Assembly: GCA_022866195.1 (NCBI GenBank)
Contig: JALHUF010000378.1
Span: 1 to 10,392 of the forward strand
DNA length: 10,392 nucleotides
DNA from: Terriglobia bacterium
GTDB taxonomy: Bacteria > Acidobacteriota > Terriglobia > UBA7540
Reading direction: 5' to 3'
A program made the position numbers and the translations under genes. The notes under the pieces are model-generated. The model ran no database searches. It had not been told where the DNA came from and saw nothing but the letters and a program-made list of their open reading frames with translations. This document shows, piece after piece, positions 1 to 7,358 of this stretch (its first letter is position 1; every line of letters begins with the position of its first letter).

Positions 1-88
1 CGGCATCGAGAACAACAAGGACAACGGCCAGGTCAGTGGCGCTTGGGCTCCCCGCATCATGCAATTCGGCTTGAAGTTCATCTTCTAA
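1..88 (+). CDS. TonB-dependent outer-membrane receptor, C-terminal end only
   Basis: An open frame enters from the left edge (full codons from position 2) and stops with TAA at 86-88, leaving 28 residues that end in RIMQFGLKFIF. A final beta-strand with alternating hydrophobic residues and a terminal Phe is the usual end of an outer-membrane beta-barrel. This particular ending resembles the large TonB-dependent receptors with a carboxypeptidase-regulatory-like plug that are abundant in Acidobacteriota. Such receptors import oligosaccharides or other large ligands across the outer membrane using TonB energy. The gene is followed closely by a strong terminator, so it ends its own transcription unit, but its position beside a secreted glycosidase suggests glycan uptake. 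With only 28 residues visible, the family call rests on the C-terminal pattern; another barrel protein is possible. Confidence 0.6.
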   Translation, partial: GIENNKDNGQVSGAWAPRIMQFGLKFIF

Positions 89-113
89 CCTGGATGCCGA
101 TTGACACTTCCTG

Positions 114-157
114 AACCCTGGTCAGTTCGCCGGAGCGACTGGCCAGGGTTTTCTTTT
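114..157 (+). terminator. Rho-independent terminator after the receptor gene
   Basis: Arms AACCCTGGTCAGT (114-126) and ACTGGCCAGGGTT (138-150) form a 13-bp stem with a single G-U wobble, closed by an 11-nt loop. The T-rich run TTTTCTTTT overlaps its end (149-157). It lies 26 bp past the receptor stop. This separates the receptor transcript from the downstream GH38 gene, which therefore needs its own promoter within about 158-342. I found no convincing -35/-10 pair in that stretch. Confidence 0.92.
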
Positions 158-286
158 GTCCGGGAGGCAGCGGGGTTGGGAGCCTTGTAGTCTTCCACCC
201 GGGAGCGCTCGTGGGCGCGGGTCAAAGGTCGCATGCGTCGCGCGGGTTGCAAGGGCTTGGCGGGCTAAGGTAATTTAGCGAAATGT

Positions 287-314
287 GAATGTACGGTCGT
301 GAATCCATACGTTC
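287..314. promoter_or_regulatory. Imperfect inverted repeat upstream of the GH38 gene, possible operator
   Basis: GAATGTACGG (287-296) and CCATACGTTC (305-314) are reverse complements at 8 of 10 positions, separated by 8 bp. The element ends 28 bp before the GH38 start codon. That places it where a repressor or activator site of the first gene in the cluster would be expected. The protein that would bind it cannot be read from the sequence. The symmetry does not follow the T-N11-A pattern typical of LysR sites, so a different regulator family, or chance, remains open. Confidence 0.35.
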
Positions 315-342
315 TCTATTTTAGAGCGGAGAGGGAGCGGTC

Positions 343-3000
343 ATGCCAAAACAGGAATCTCTTCGGGCATTCAGCGTGGTTGCGATCGTCCTCGTCAGTT
401 TCTCCTTCCTCGAGCGGTTGGGGGCGCAAGGGCAGGCGGAGCCTGGGGCGGGCAAGCTTCAGGTGGACGTCGTCCCGTTTTCACACCTCGATTTATTCTG
501 GGCGGGGACGCGCGAGGAAGACCTGGCGCGGGGCAATCGCATCATTGCTAAGGCCATACAGATTGCCAAGCAGCATCCCGAATTCCGCTTTTATCTCGAG
601 GATGAGACCTTCGTGGCGAATTACGTGGAAAGCCACGCAGGCTCACCAGAGCTGGAGGAGCTCAAGCGGTTGGTCAAAGAGGGGCAGATCGAAATTGGTT
701 CGAAATGGGCGGGGACCTTTCAGAACCTTCCGAACGGCGAAGTCCAGGCGCGGAACCTCCTTTACGGTAAGCGCTACGCCCGCAGCGTCTTTGGTGTGGA
801 CCCTCAGGTTTCCCACCCTGGCGATCTCCCTGGATTCGTGCCGCAGTTTCCTCAGATGCTGAAGCAGGCCGGTATCCCCTATATGGTCATGACTCGCATG
901 GGGCCGCCTGACAAGTCGCTTTTCGATTGGAAATCTCCTGACGGATCGAAGGTGCTGGTTTGGAACACCATCCGGGGCTACGGCTGGGGAGTTCACTTGC
1001 ACCTGCACGGTGATTTGGATGAGCAGCGGATCAAAACCCTGCAGAAGGAGCTCGCGGAAGTCCGCAACACGGCTCCGGGCCCCATCTACATACCCTGGGG
1101 CGTAGACCTTTGGGCGCCGAGCGAACGGCTGGTGGAGAACGTCTCCTTGTTGAATCGCAGCTTGCCCTCCACGCATTTTGCGCTGGCCACACCGCTCGAG
1201 TTCTTCCAGCGTGTCGCGAAAACGCCCAACCTCCCTGAGCTCTCCGGCGAGATTCCCTCGGCTTGGCCCCATGTCGTTACGTCAATCGTCCATTTGTGGC
1301 AATTGGCCGTGCCGGCCACCAATACCCTCCAGTCGGCGGAAAAGTTCGCGGCCATCAACTACGCCCTCGGCTACGCCGACTATCCCCAGCAGGAATTCGA
1401 CTTCCTGTGGAAGCGGCTGATCGAATCGATGGACCACAACCACGACGGCCAAGGCGGGGAAATCGGCGATCAGCGCAAGATGGAGTACTCCCGGCTCGCC
1501 ATCCTGCGGGGCGGGGAGATCCTGCGGGACATGCTGCGCAACATTGCGGAACGGGTCGAGATTCCCATCGCCCGGAGCTTTCCCATCGTGGTCTTCAATC
1601 CCTTGGGATGGCCGCGAAACGATCTGGTGAAGGCCCACGTTACCCTTTATGGCGATGTCGGGCCCTATCAGATTGACGAATACAAGAAGGGAATGAACCT
1701 GGTTGATGAAAAAGGGAGCGCCATTCCTTTCTGCGTCACCCAAACCAGTGACAACATCTCCCGCGCGCTGGAGTTGATGTTCGTCGCCCAAGGTGTTCCC
1801 TCGCTGGGCTACAAAACCTATTACCTTGTGCCTGCTGAGCGGCCGGAAACGTTTGCGAACATGGCAAAGATGAATCTGGATCGGGATAAAGATTTGAAAG
1901 AGCCGCGCCGACCGCTGGGCGTAGACGTGATGGAAAATGAGTTCTACCGCGTCACGATGGACAAAGCGAGCGGTCGGGTGGCGGTGTTTGACAAAGTCCT
2001 GAATCGCGAGGTGGCGAAGGATCTGGAAATTGTTGCCGTGGAAGAGCAAGGCACAAACAACGTCTCCGCCGAGCTCGTGACCGGACGCACCATCCCTGCC
2101 AGCATCAATGAGATGGAGTTGGAGGAGAACAATCCGATCCGCACGGTGATGAAGATCAGTGAGCAGATCGCCGACATCCCGGTTGTCCAGCGGCTGACTC
2201 TTTACCGGGGTTTGAAGAGACTGGACATCGAGAACCGAATCGAATGGAAGGGGCCGCGGTTCATCAACATCGTACAGCGGTTCCCCCTTCAGCAATCGGG
2301 CGTGGAAATCCATTACGGCGTCCCCTTCGGCGAATGCGCCGCCAGCAACATCATGCCGAACACCGGCCCCCACGCCCGCGACGAGATCCAGCGCAATGCC
2401 TGGGAGAGGTACCGTCAGATTCAGGACTGGGTCTTTGCCGGAACCTCCGACTGGGGTTTGACCTTGGCGGCTGATCATCAGCTCATGTGGTTGGAAGGCA
2501 GCGAGATTCGCGGGGACATGATCCGAGGCCAGCGCTACACCTCCGCGCGGATCGTGCGCGACGGTAAGGTGACCAGCATCACGGACTATCCCCCTCCCGG
2601 CCCCTATGTGTTCAAATATAGTCTGACTTCGGGGCCGGGAGATTGGAAAGTTGCCCGCTCTTATCGGTTCGGGATGGATTTTAACAATGGGCTGGTTCCG
2701 GTCAGCGTCGCAGATGAGATTTCCCGCAAAACGTTGCCACCTTCGCGCTCCTTTTGTTCGCTCCGAGGAGAGAATTTGGTCATGAGCGCGCTAAAGAAAT
2801 CAGATCTTGATGGCTCGATCTTGCTGCGGTTGTACGAGATCCAGGGGGCGCAGGCTGAAACGCCTATCGAATTCCTCGGCCAGCAGGTCGGCTTCCGTGA
2901 AGCAAACCTGCTGGAAGAGGAAGTACGGCCAAACGAGGAGCGGATCCTGCGATTGAACCCATACGAAATCAAGACTGTCAAGCTAGGAGTCAGGAAGTAG
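343..3000 (+). CDS. Secreted glycoside hydrolase family 38 (alpha-mannosidase-like) protein
   Basis: An 885-residue protein of the GH38 retaining alpha-mannosidase fold, which removes alpha-linked mannose (or related residues) from glycans using a bound zinc ion. The N-terminus has a basic start, a hydrophobic core (about residues 11-22) and a small-residue region near LGAQG, fitting a signal peptide, so it should act in the periplasm or outside the cell. GH38 hallmarks are in order: the zinc-binding HxD pair in SHLDLFW (His48, Asp50), the probable nucleophile Asp161 in HPGDLPGF, and the late zinc ligand in DHNHDGQGG (His367). The catalytic and three-helix regions reach to about residue 410 and are followed by the long beta-rich GH38 C-terminal region. 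The ATG at 343 is preceded by a purine-rich GGAGAGGGAG ribosome site. It is first in a plus-strand run; the next gene starts 103 bp downstream. The family call is strong. The exact linkage and sugar are not, and bacterial GH38 proteins in uronate-type loci may act on other sugars. Confidence 0.87.
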   Translation: MPKQESLRAFSVVAIVLVSFSFLERLGAQGQAEPGAGKLQVDVVPFSHLDLFWAGTREEDLARGNRIIAKAIQIAKQHPEFRFYLEDETFVANYVESHAGSPELEELKRLVKEGQIEIGSKWAGTFQNLPNGEVQARNLLYGKRYARSVFGVDPQVSHPGDLPGFVPQFPQMLKQAGIPYMVMTRMGPPDKSLFDWKSPDGSKVLVWNTIRGYGWGVHLHLHGDLDEQRIKTLQKELAEVRNTAPGPIYIPWGVDLWAPSERLVENVSLLNRSLPSTHFALATPLEFFQRVAKTPNLPELSGEIPSAWPHVVTSIVHLWQLAVPATNTLQSAEKFAAINYALGYADYPQQEFDFLWKRLIESMDHNHDGQGGEIGDQRKMEYSRLAILRGGEILRDMLRNIAERVEIPIARSFPIVVFNPLGWPRNDLVKAHVTLYGDVGPYQIDEYKKGMNLVDEKGSAIPFCVTQTSDNISRALELMFVAQGVPSLGYKTYYLVPAERPETFANMAKMNLDRDKDLKEPRRPLGVDVMENEFYRVTMDKASGRVAVFDKVLNREVAKDLEIVAVEEQGTNNVSAELVTGRTIPASINEMELEENNPIRTVMKISEQIADIPVVQRLTLYRGLKRLDIENRIEWKGPRFINIVQRFPLQQSGVEIHYGVPFGECAASNIMPNTGPHARDEIQRNAWERYRQIQDWVFAGTSDWGLTLAADHQLMWLEGSEIRGDMIRGQRYTSARIVRDGKVTSITDYPPPGPYVFKYSLTSGPGDWKVARSYRFGMDFNNGLVPVSVADEISRKTLPPSRSFCSLRGENLVMSALKKSDLDGSILLRLYEIQGAQAETPIEFLGQQVGFREANLLEEEVRPNEERILRLNPYEIKTVKLGVRK

Positions 3001-3103
3001 TTCGGGCTCGAGAGCGCCACCGGGAGCCCACCGCCTCCGGGGCGAACCAGCTCGGTAGGAGGCAGAGCCTGAACGCAAGGCTTCTGGGGGAAGCTAAGTT
3101 CCA

Positions 3104-4363
3104 GTGCTGAACCTCACTTATCGCAAGCTCCGCTGGATCATCGCCGGGTGGTTGACGCTTTCGACCATACTCAACTTGATCGATCGTCAAACGCTGTCGA
3201 TCCTGGCCCCGCTTCTGCGGGATAAGTTCCACCTGAGCCCGCAGGATTACGCCAACATTGTTTCCGCCTTCCTGATTTCCTACGCGGTGATGTACACCGT
3301 GGGGGGCCGGTTCGTGGATTGGATCGGGGAGCGGGTGGGGATGGCAGCGTGCATCTTGTGGTGGTCGATTTGCGCGATGCTGACCAGCCTGGCGCAGGGG
3401 TTTTGGAGCCTGGGCATCATCCGATTCCTGCTCGGCATTGGCGAACCGGGGAACTATCCCGCGGCCTTACGCGCCACTACGCGATGGTTTCCCAAAGCCG
3501 AGCGCGGCCTGCCCATCGCCCTCTTCTCCTCGGGGAGCGCGGTGGGTAATATCATCGCCCCGCCCATGATCGCTGGGCTGATGCTCCTCTGGGATTGGCG
3601 CGCTGCCTTCATTATTCCCGGAGCGCTGGGTTTGATCTGGCTGGTGGTCTGGCTCTGGATCTACCGGTTGCCGGAACATCTCCCCGGAATAAGTCAAGAG
3701 GAGCTGGCGTGGATTCGAAATGAGAATTCGCAGGGCGTGGCGTCGGCCAGTGCTTCAGGCCCCCAACGCTGGGGCGACTTATTGAAGGACAGAAACGTGC
3801 TAGCCCTCGTGCTGTGCCGGCTGGTGTCTGATCCCGTATGGTATTTCTACCTCTTCTGGATTCCGGAGTATCTGACGCGGGAGCGCGGTTTCAGCCTGGC
3901 CGAGATAGGGCTTTATGCGTGGATACCGTTTGTCGCCGGCGCCGTGGGAGGCATGGTGGGCGGGAGAGCGTCAGACAGACTTGTGCACGCGGGCGTCAGC
4001 CCAGCGAGGGCCCGGACGCGCGTCCTTTACATTTCCGCGGCCATCGCGCCGCTGGGGATGTTGACGGGCAAGGTGCATACGGCGGCCATGGCGATCGCCT
4101 TGATTGCCGTGATGGCCTTCGTCGTATATTCCTGGTTTATCAACACCGCGGCGCTGATTCCCGACCTCTTTTCTGAGAAGGTCGTCGGTTCCGTGCTGGG
4201 GCTAATGGGCACCGCCGGCAGCGCGGGCGCGGTGGTTTTCACCACCTTGGTCGGCTTCTTGCTGACTCATTACTCTTATACGGCAGTGTTCCTTCTAGCC
4301 GGTTCCATGCATTTGCTGGCGTCGCTGATACTTTGGTCTTTGCTGCGGGAGCCCCACTCATGA
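3104..4363 (+). CDS. MFS transporter, anion:cation symporter (hexuronate/galactonate type)
   Basis: A 419-residue integral membrane protein with about twelve hydrophobic segments. It matches the anion:cation symporter branch of the major facilitator superfamily, whose members (ExuT, GudP, DgoT) import hexuronates or aldonates with protons. Supporting motifs are NLIDRQTLS in the first helix (residues 24-32), the loop 2-3 motif GRFVDWIGER (68-77), and the family signature RFLLGIGEPGNYPA (107-120). A hydrophilic central loop (about 195-230) separates the two halves. The start is GTG at 3104, with GGGGGAAG about 10 nt upstream. It follows the GH38 gene by 103 bp, and its TGA overlaps an ATG (ATGA at 4360-4363). 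The context with a mannonate dehydratase and dehydrogenases supports sugar-acid import across the inner membrane. The exact substrate cannot be read from sequence. Confidence 0.88.
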   Translation: MLNLTYRKLRWIIAGWLTLSTILNLIDRQTLSILAPLLRDKFHLSPQDYANIVSAFLISYAVMYTVGGRFVDWIGERVGMAACILWWSICAMLTSLAQGFWSLGIIRFLLGIGEPGNYPAALRATTRWFPKAERGLPIALFSSGSAVGNIIAPPMIAGLMLLWDWRAAFIIPGALGLIWLVVWLWIYRLPEHLPGISQEELAWIRNENSQGVASASASGPQRWGDLLKDRNVLALVLCRLVSDPVWYFYLFWIPEYLTRERGFSLAEIGLYAWIPFVAGAVGGMVGGRASDRLVHAGVSPARARTRVLYISAAIAPLGMLTGKVHTAAMAIALIAVMAFVVYSWFINTAALIPDLFSEKVVGSVLGLMGTAGSAGAVVFTTLVGFLLTHYSYTAVFLLAGSMHLLASLILWSLLREPHS

Positions 4364-4463
4364 AGGCCACTGCAAGAAGGGCGATTACACCGCCCGGTTT
4401 CGCGAGGACATCCAGCGGGCAGACTGGTTTCCCACAAATCCTGCTTGGTGGTCAGGAGGTGAA

Positions 4464-5216
4464 ATGCGTTTACAGAATCGAGTGGCAATTGTCACGGGCG
4501 CGGGCCGCGGCATTGGACGGGCCATCGCGCTGGGCCTGGCCCGCGAGGGCGCGGCGGTAATCGTCAATTATTCCCGGTCGGCCGCCGCGGCGGAGGAGGT
4601 GGTCAGCACCATCCGCGCCTCCGGCGGGCGCGCCGTGGCGGTTCAGGCGGACGTCAAAGAACTGAGCGAACACGGCCGCGTGATCGCAACGGCTCTCGAG
4701 CACTTCAGCCGCCTCGACATCCTGGTTAACAACGCGGGCGTGGAGATCCACGAAGCATTTCTTAAGGCTACTCCTGAAACCTGGGATTTTACGCTGGCAG
4801 TGAATCTCAAAGGCCCGTACTTTCTCAGCCAGAAGGCCGCCGAAGCCATGATCCGATTCGGAGGGGGGAAGATCATTAATATCTCCAGCGTCCACGACGT
4901 TGTTCCACTCCGCAATCGCGCCATTTACTCGATCACCAAGGGCGGAATGATGATGATGACGAAATCGCTGGCGCTCGAGCTGGGTGAACACAGGATCAAC
5001 GTTAATTCGATTTCGCCCGGCGCCATCCTTACCGATATGAATCGGAAATCCTTGTCCGAACCTGGCAATCTCGATAGGGTGCTGGCCAAGATTCCCTGGA
5101 AAAGGATTGGTGAGATTGAGGACATAGCTGGAGCTGCAGTATTCCTTGCCTCGGCGGAATCAGATTATGTGACAGGGGCAACCATTTACGTCGATGGCGG
5201 GCTGATTTTGACGTAG
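4464..5216 (+). CDS. Short-chain dehydrogenase/reductase, glucose 1-dehydrogenase-like
   Basis: A 250-residue classical SDR, full length for the family, that oxidises a sugar or sugar-acid hydroxyl with NAD(P)+ in the cytoplasm. Visible elements are the cofactor motif TGAGRGIG (11-18), NNAG (89-92), Asn114, the catalytic Ser in INISSVHD (141/142), and Tyr155 and Lys159 in YSITK. PGAILTDM and YVTGATIYVDGG follow near the end. The ISSVH segment and overall pattern resemble glucose/galactose 1-dehydrogenases. The residues after beta-2 (NYSRS) lack an acidic residue and carry an Arg, which favours NADP over NAD. The start ATG is preceded by a near-perfect AGGAGGTGAA. It lies 100 bp after the MFS gene and 31 bp before the RraA-like gene. 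Alternative roles are a fructuronate/tagaturonate-type reductase or a keto-deoxy-sugar-acid dehydrogenase; the substrate is not determined by the sequence. Confidence 0.88.
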   Translation: MRLQNRVAIVTGAGRGIGRAIALGLAREGAAVIVNYSRSAAAAEEVVSTIRASGGRAVAVQADVKELSEHGRVIATALEHFSRLDILVNNAGVEIHEAFLKATPETWDFTLAVNLKGPYFLSQKAAEAMIRFGGGKIINISSVHDVVPLRNRAIYSITKGGMMMMTKSLALELGEHRINVNSISPGAILTDMNRKSLSEPGNLDRVLAKIPWKRIGEIEDIAGAAVFLASAESDYVTGATIYVDGGLILT

Positions 5217-5247
5217 CGCAACCATTTACCCTTTCAGGAGAATCGAA

Positions 5248-5943
5248 ATGGACCATTCATCAGGAACCGATGCAGCGAACCTGGAACAGATTTGCGAACG
5301 CTACCGGCGGCTGTACGCCGGTGCGGTTTTCGATGTGCTGGAAAGCCTCGGACTGCCGAACCAAGTGGTGTCGCATGAGCTGACGCCGTTAGCGCCGGAG
5401 ATGCGACTGGCCGGCCCGGCCTTTACCATCAAGGGCACGCTCGCCTGTGAGCGCGATGAAGCGGGGCGGCACCAGCGGTTGCGCATGACTCACGAGATGG
5501 TATACCCCTGCATTGAGGTCCGGGATCGCGGCACGCCCTTCAATGTGGCGATCTATGGAGAACTGAGCGCCACCGTCGCCCGGGCCCACGGGGCCGTGGG
5601 GGCCCTCATTGACGGGGGCACGCGCGATAGCGGCAAGCTCATCAGTATGGGGTTCCCTGTGTTTGCTCGTTATCGCAGCCCCGTGGAGGCCTTTGGACGT
5701 TATACGATGTTGAATTGCCAGGTTCCCATTTTGGTCTCCGGCGAGTTGACGGAAACCGTGCAGATAAATCCGGGAGACTTCATCTTTGGCGAGCCCGATG
5801 GGGTGCTGGTGATCCCGAAGGATCTCACCCTCCGGGTGCTCGAGGAGTGCGAGCGAGTCAAAGGGCTGGAAGACTGCGCCCGGACGGAATTTGCGCGGGG
5901 GGATGACCCGGTGGAAGTCTTCAAACGCTACAAGCGGCTCTAA
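5248..5943 (+). CDS. RraA-family protein, class II HMG/CHA aldolase-like
   Basis: A 231-residue member of the RraA/HMG aldolase family. It shows the GELSA segment (104-108), the metal- and substrate-binding GGTRD loop (Arg126, Asp127) and the late FGEPDGVLVIP segment (180-190). In characterised aldolases of this family (4-hydroxy-4-methyl-2-oxoglutarate / 4-carboxy-4-hydroxy-2-oxoadipate) the Arg-Asp pair binds pyruvate enolate and a divalent metal, and the enzyme cleaves 2-oxo acids to pyruvate plus a second carbonyl compound. E. coli RraA uses the same fold to inhibit RNase E. Presence of the pair and the sugar-acid neighbourhood favour an enzyme over an RNase regulator; this is an inference. 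The gene begins 31 bp after the SDR stop with CAGGAG 7 nt upstream of ATG, so tight co-expression with the SDR is likely. It may cleave a keto-deoxy acid made by the neighbouring dehydratase and dehydrogenases. Confidence 0.85.
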   Translation: MDHSSGTDAANLEQICERYRRLYAGAVFDVLESLGLPNQVVSHELTPLAPEMRLAGPAFTIKGTLACERDEAGRHQRLRMTHEMVYPCIEVRDRGTPFNVAIYGELSATVARAHGAVGALIDGGTRDSGKLISMGFPVFARYRSPVEAFGRYTMLNCQVPILVSGELTETVQINPGDFIFGEPDGVLVIPKDLTLRVLEECERVKGLEDCARTEFARGDDPVEVFKRYKRL

Positions 5944-5944
5944 G

Positions 5945-6016
5945 ACCCGGGCGCGGATGCACACGGCAAGACTGGTTGCATAGCGGAGCGCCGCCGCGCG
6001 GGTTCGACGCCCGGGT
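5945..6016 (+). other. Inverted repeat in the RraA-ADH gap, possible RNA structure
   Basis: ACCCGGGCG (5945-5953) and CGCCCGGGT (6008-6016) are perfect reverse complements, 54 nt apart. The interior has further complementarity, such as CGCGG with CCGCG and ATGCA with TGCAT, so a longer folded RNA is possible. It begins immediately after the RraA stop. There is no T tract, so it is not an ordinary intrinsic terminator. It could protect a processed 3' end or modulate expression of the downstream dehydrogenase. In GC-rich DNA a chance pairing is also plausible. Confidence 0.3.
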
Positions 6017-6126
6017 GCGTGACGGCGGACTTCAGGTCCCTGGCTGCCAACTTCTTGCCGGGACCGATCCTGCTTGCTGATTGCGACCGGATGCCGACAT
6101 GGCGGCAAGGGAAAGGATGGGAAACG

Positions 6127-7143
6127 ATGCAAGCCGCAGTCTACCAAGGAAAAGAGAACATCAAGGTGCAGGAATGGCCCGCGCCCGCGCTCGCTGACGG
6201 CGAAGTTCTAGTGCGCGTACGCTACGTCGGTATTTGCGGCACCGACCTGATAACTTACAGCGGCAAGCATCCGCGGGTCACGCCCCCGCGCGTCTTGGGG
6301 CACGAGATTTATGGCTCCGTGGTGGAGGCAAAGCCCCCCGCCGATGCCAAGTGGAAGAAGGGCCAGCGGGTGGTCATCTATCCCCTCATCTCCTGTGGAG
6401 TGTGTGTGCCCTGCCAGGAAGGCAATACGCACGTGTGTGAGAAGCTGAGGGTTCTCGGCGTTGACACAGACGGGGGGTTTGCGGAGTACATCCAGGTGGT
6501 TTCGGAGCAGCTCGTCGAGGTGCCGGACACAGTAAGTGATGAGCAGGCAGCGCTCGTCGAGCCAGTCTCCGTGGCGATGCACACGGTGCGCCGCTCGAGC
6601 TTCCGCCCCGGCGATACCGCGCTGGTTCTTGGTGGCGGGCCTATCGGGAATCTGATTGCCCAGATGTTGAGGGCCAGCGGGGCACGCGCCGTCATGGTTT
6701 CAGAGGTAAAGCCCTTCCGGGGCGCGCTGGCTGAACGCCTGGGATTCGCCACGGTCAATCCGGCGCAGGAGGATTTGCGAGAGGCGCTCCAGCGCTGCGT
6801 GGGCGAACCGTTCGCGGACCATGTTTTCGAGGTGACCGGAGTATCCGCGGCTTACCGTGACGCGGTTGAAGCCTGTAAGGTGCGCGGTGAGATTGTCTTC
6901 GTCGGATTACCCAAGACCCCACCTGAGGTGGATATCCAACGGGTGGTTTTCAAGGAGATTCAGACCTCCAGCTCGCGCGTGTATGCGCGCCAAGACTTCC
7001 GGGCCGCGATCGCGTTGCTCCAGCGCCGCGCCGTAGATGTCGTGCCGTTAATTACCGACCAACTGCCCTTGAAGGACGCTGAGGGGGCCTTTCAGAAAAT
7101 GCTCGGAAGCGACACGAGCCTTAAGATCCTTCTGGCGCCTTGA
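6127..7143 (+). CDS. Zinc-dependent medium-chain alcohol/polyol dehydrogenase
   Basis: A 338-residue MDR-family enzyme (sorbitol/threonine dehydrogenase branch) that oxidises a secondary alcohol of a sugar or sugar acid. The GroES-like N-terminal domain has the catalytic zinc ligands Cys37 (GICGTD), His59-Glu60 (GHE) and Glu145 (VEPVSVA). The structural-zinc lobe has four cysteines at 90, 93, 96 and 104. The Rossmann domain has GGGPIG (169-174), and an acidic residue near the end of beta-2 (Glu193) suggests NAD. The frame stays open upstream to a GTG at 6019, but the ATG at 6127 was chosen because family members begin at MQAAVYQG-like sequence and AAAGGATGGG precedes it. The 183-bp gap from the RraA gene is the longest within the run, so a separate promoter is possible, though none is clear. 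Candidate substrates are an aldonate such as L-galactonate or a polyol; this is not resolved. Confidence 0.9.
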   Translation: MQAAVYQGKENIKVQEWPAPALADGEVLVRVRYVGICGTDLITYSGKHPRVTPPRVLGHEIYGSVVEAKPPADAKWKKGQRVVIYPLISCGVCVPCQEGNTHVCEKLRVLGVDTDGGFAEYIQVVSEQLVEVPDTVSDEQAALVEPVSVAMHTVRRSSFRPGDTALVLGGGPIGNLIAQMLRASGARAVMVSEVKPFRGALAERLGFATVNPAQEDLREALQRCVGEPFADHVFEVTGVSAAYRDAVEACKVRGEIVFVGLPKTPPEVDIQRVVFKEIQTSSSRVYARQDFRAAIALLQRRAVDVVPLITDQLPLKDAEGAFQKMLGSDTSLKILLAP

Positions 7144-7323
7144 GGCGCGCCGGCGGACTTCGAGACCACATCGTGCGGACTGCTCAGCCGCAGGGTGAAG
7201 CGATCGCTGGCTCTTGAGCTTATGGACCGCCGCTCACCCCGATTTCCCTGGCAAACATACACCGTTGCACTTTCCGCAGGTGAAACCGTGGATGCCAGCG
7301 GGAAGGTTCTGTTGATCCCGTGA
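7144..7323 (+). pseudogene. Possible decayed 3' end of a second medium-chain dehydrogenase
   Basis: Directly after the dehydrogenase stop, the same frame is open for 59 codons until TGA at 7321-7323. Its end reads SLALELMDRR, then FPWQTYTVAL, then DASGKVLLIP and a stop. Many zinc-dependent MDR dehydrogenases end with a helix rich in Ala/Leu, a FPL..Y..AL helix and a terminal ...GKVLLxP strand, and the intact gene upstream ends with SLKILLAP. This fits a truncated C-terminal remnant of a related dehydrogenase. No cofactor motif or zinc ligands remain, and no convincing start is present (a GTG lies at 7195), so it is not expected to be a working gene. The match is made by eye over about 35 residues, so a chance open frame in GC-rich DNA is a real alternative. 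Confidence 0.35.
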
Positions 7324-7358
7324 TTCCGCGGCTGGGCAAATCGGGGCCTCCCCCACGG

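Noticed and set aside
1282..2478. A 398-codon minus-strand open frame inside the GH38 gene
   Set aside because: It is fully antisense to a well-supported GH38 coding region and has no recognisable domain. Long antisense frames are expected from GC-rich codon usage.
3001..3103. GGGCTC/GAGCCC pairing just after the GH38 stop
   Set aside because: It is a 6-bp stem with a 14-nt loop and no T tract, too weak for a terminator claim.
5178..5229. A 12-bp direct repeat GCAACCATTTAC (5178-5189 and 5218-5229) spanning the end of the SDR gene
   Set aside because: There are only two short copies, one inside coding sequence, with no other sign of a mobile element or regulatory array.
6019..6126. A 36-residue N-terminal extension of the zinc dehydrogenase from GTG 6019
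   Set aside because: The extension has no family resemblance, and the internal ATG at 6127 has an upstream purine-rich site and matches the usual start of the family.
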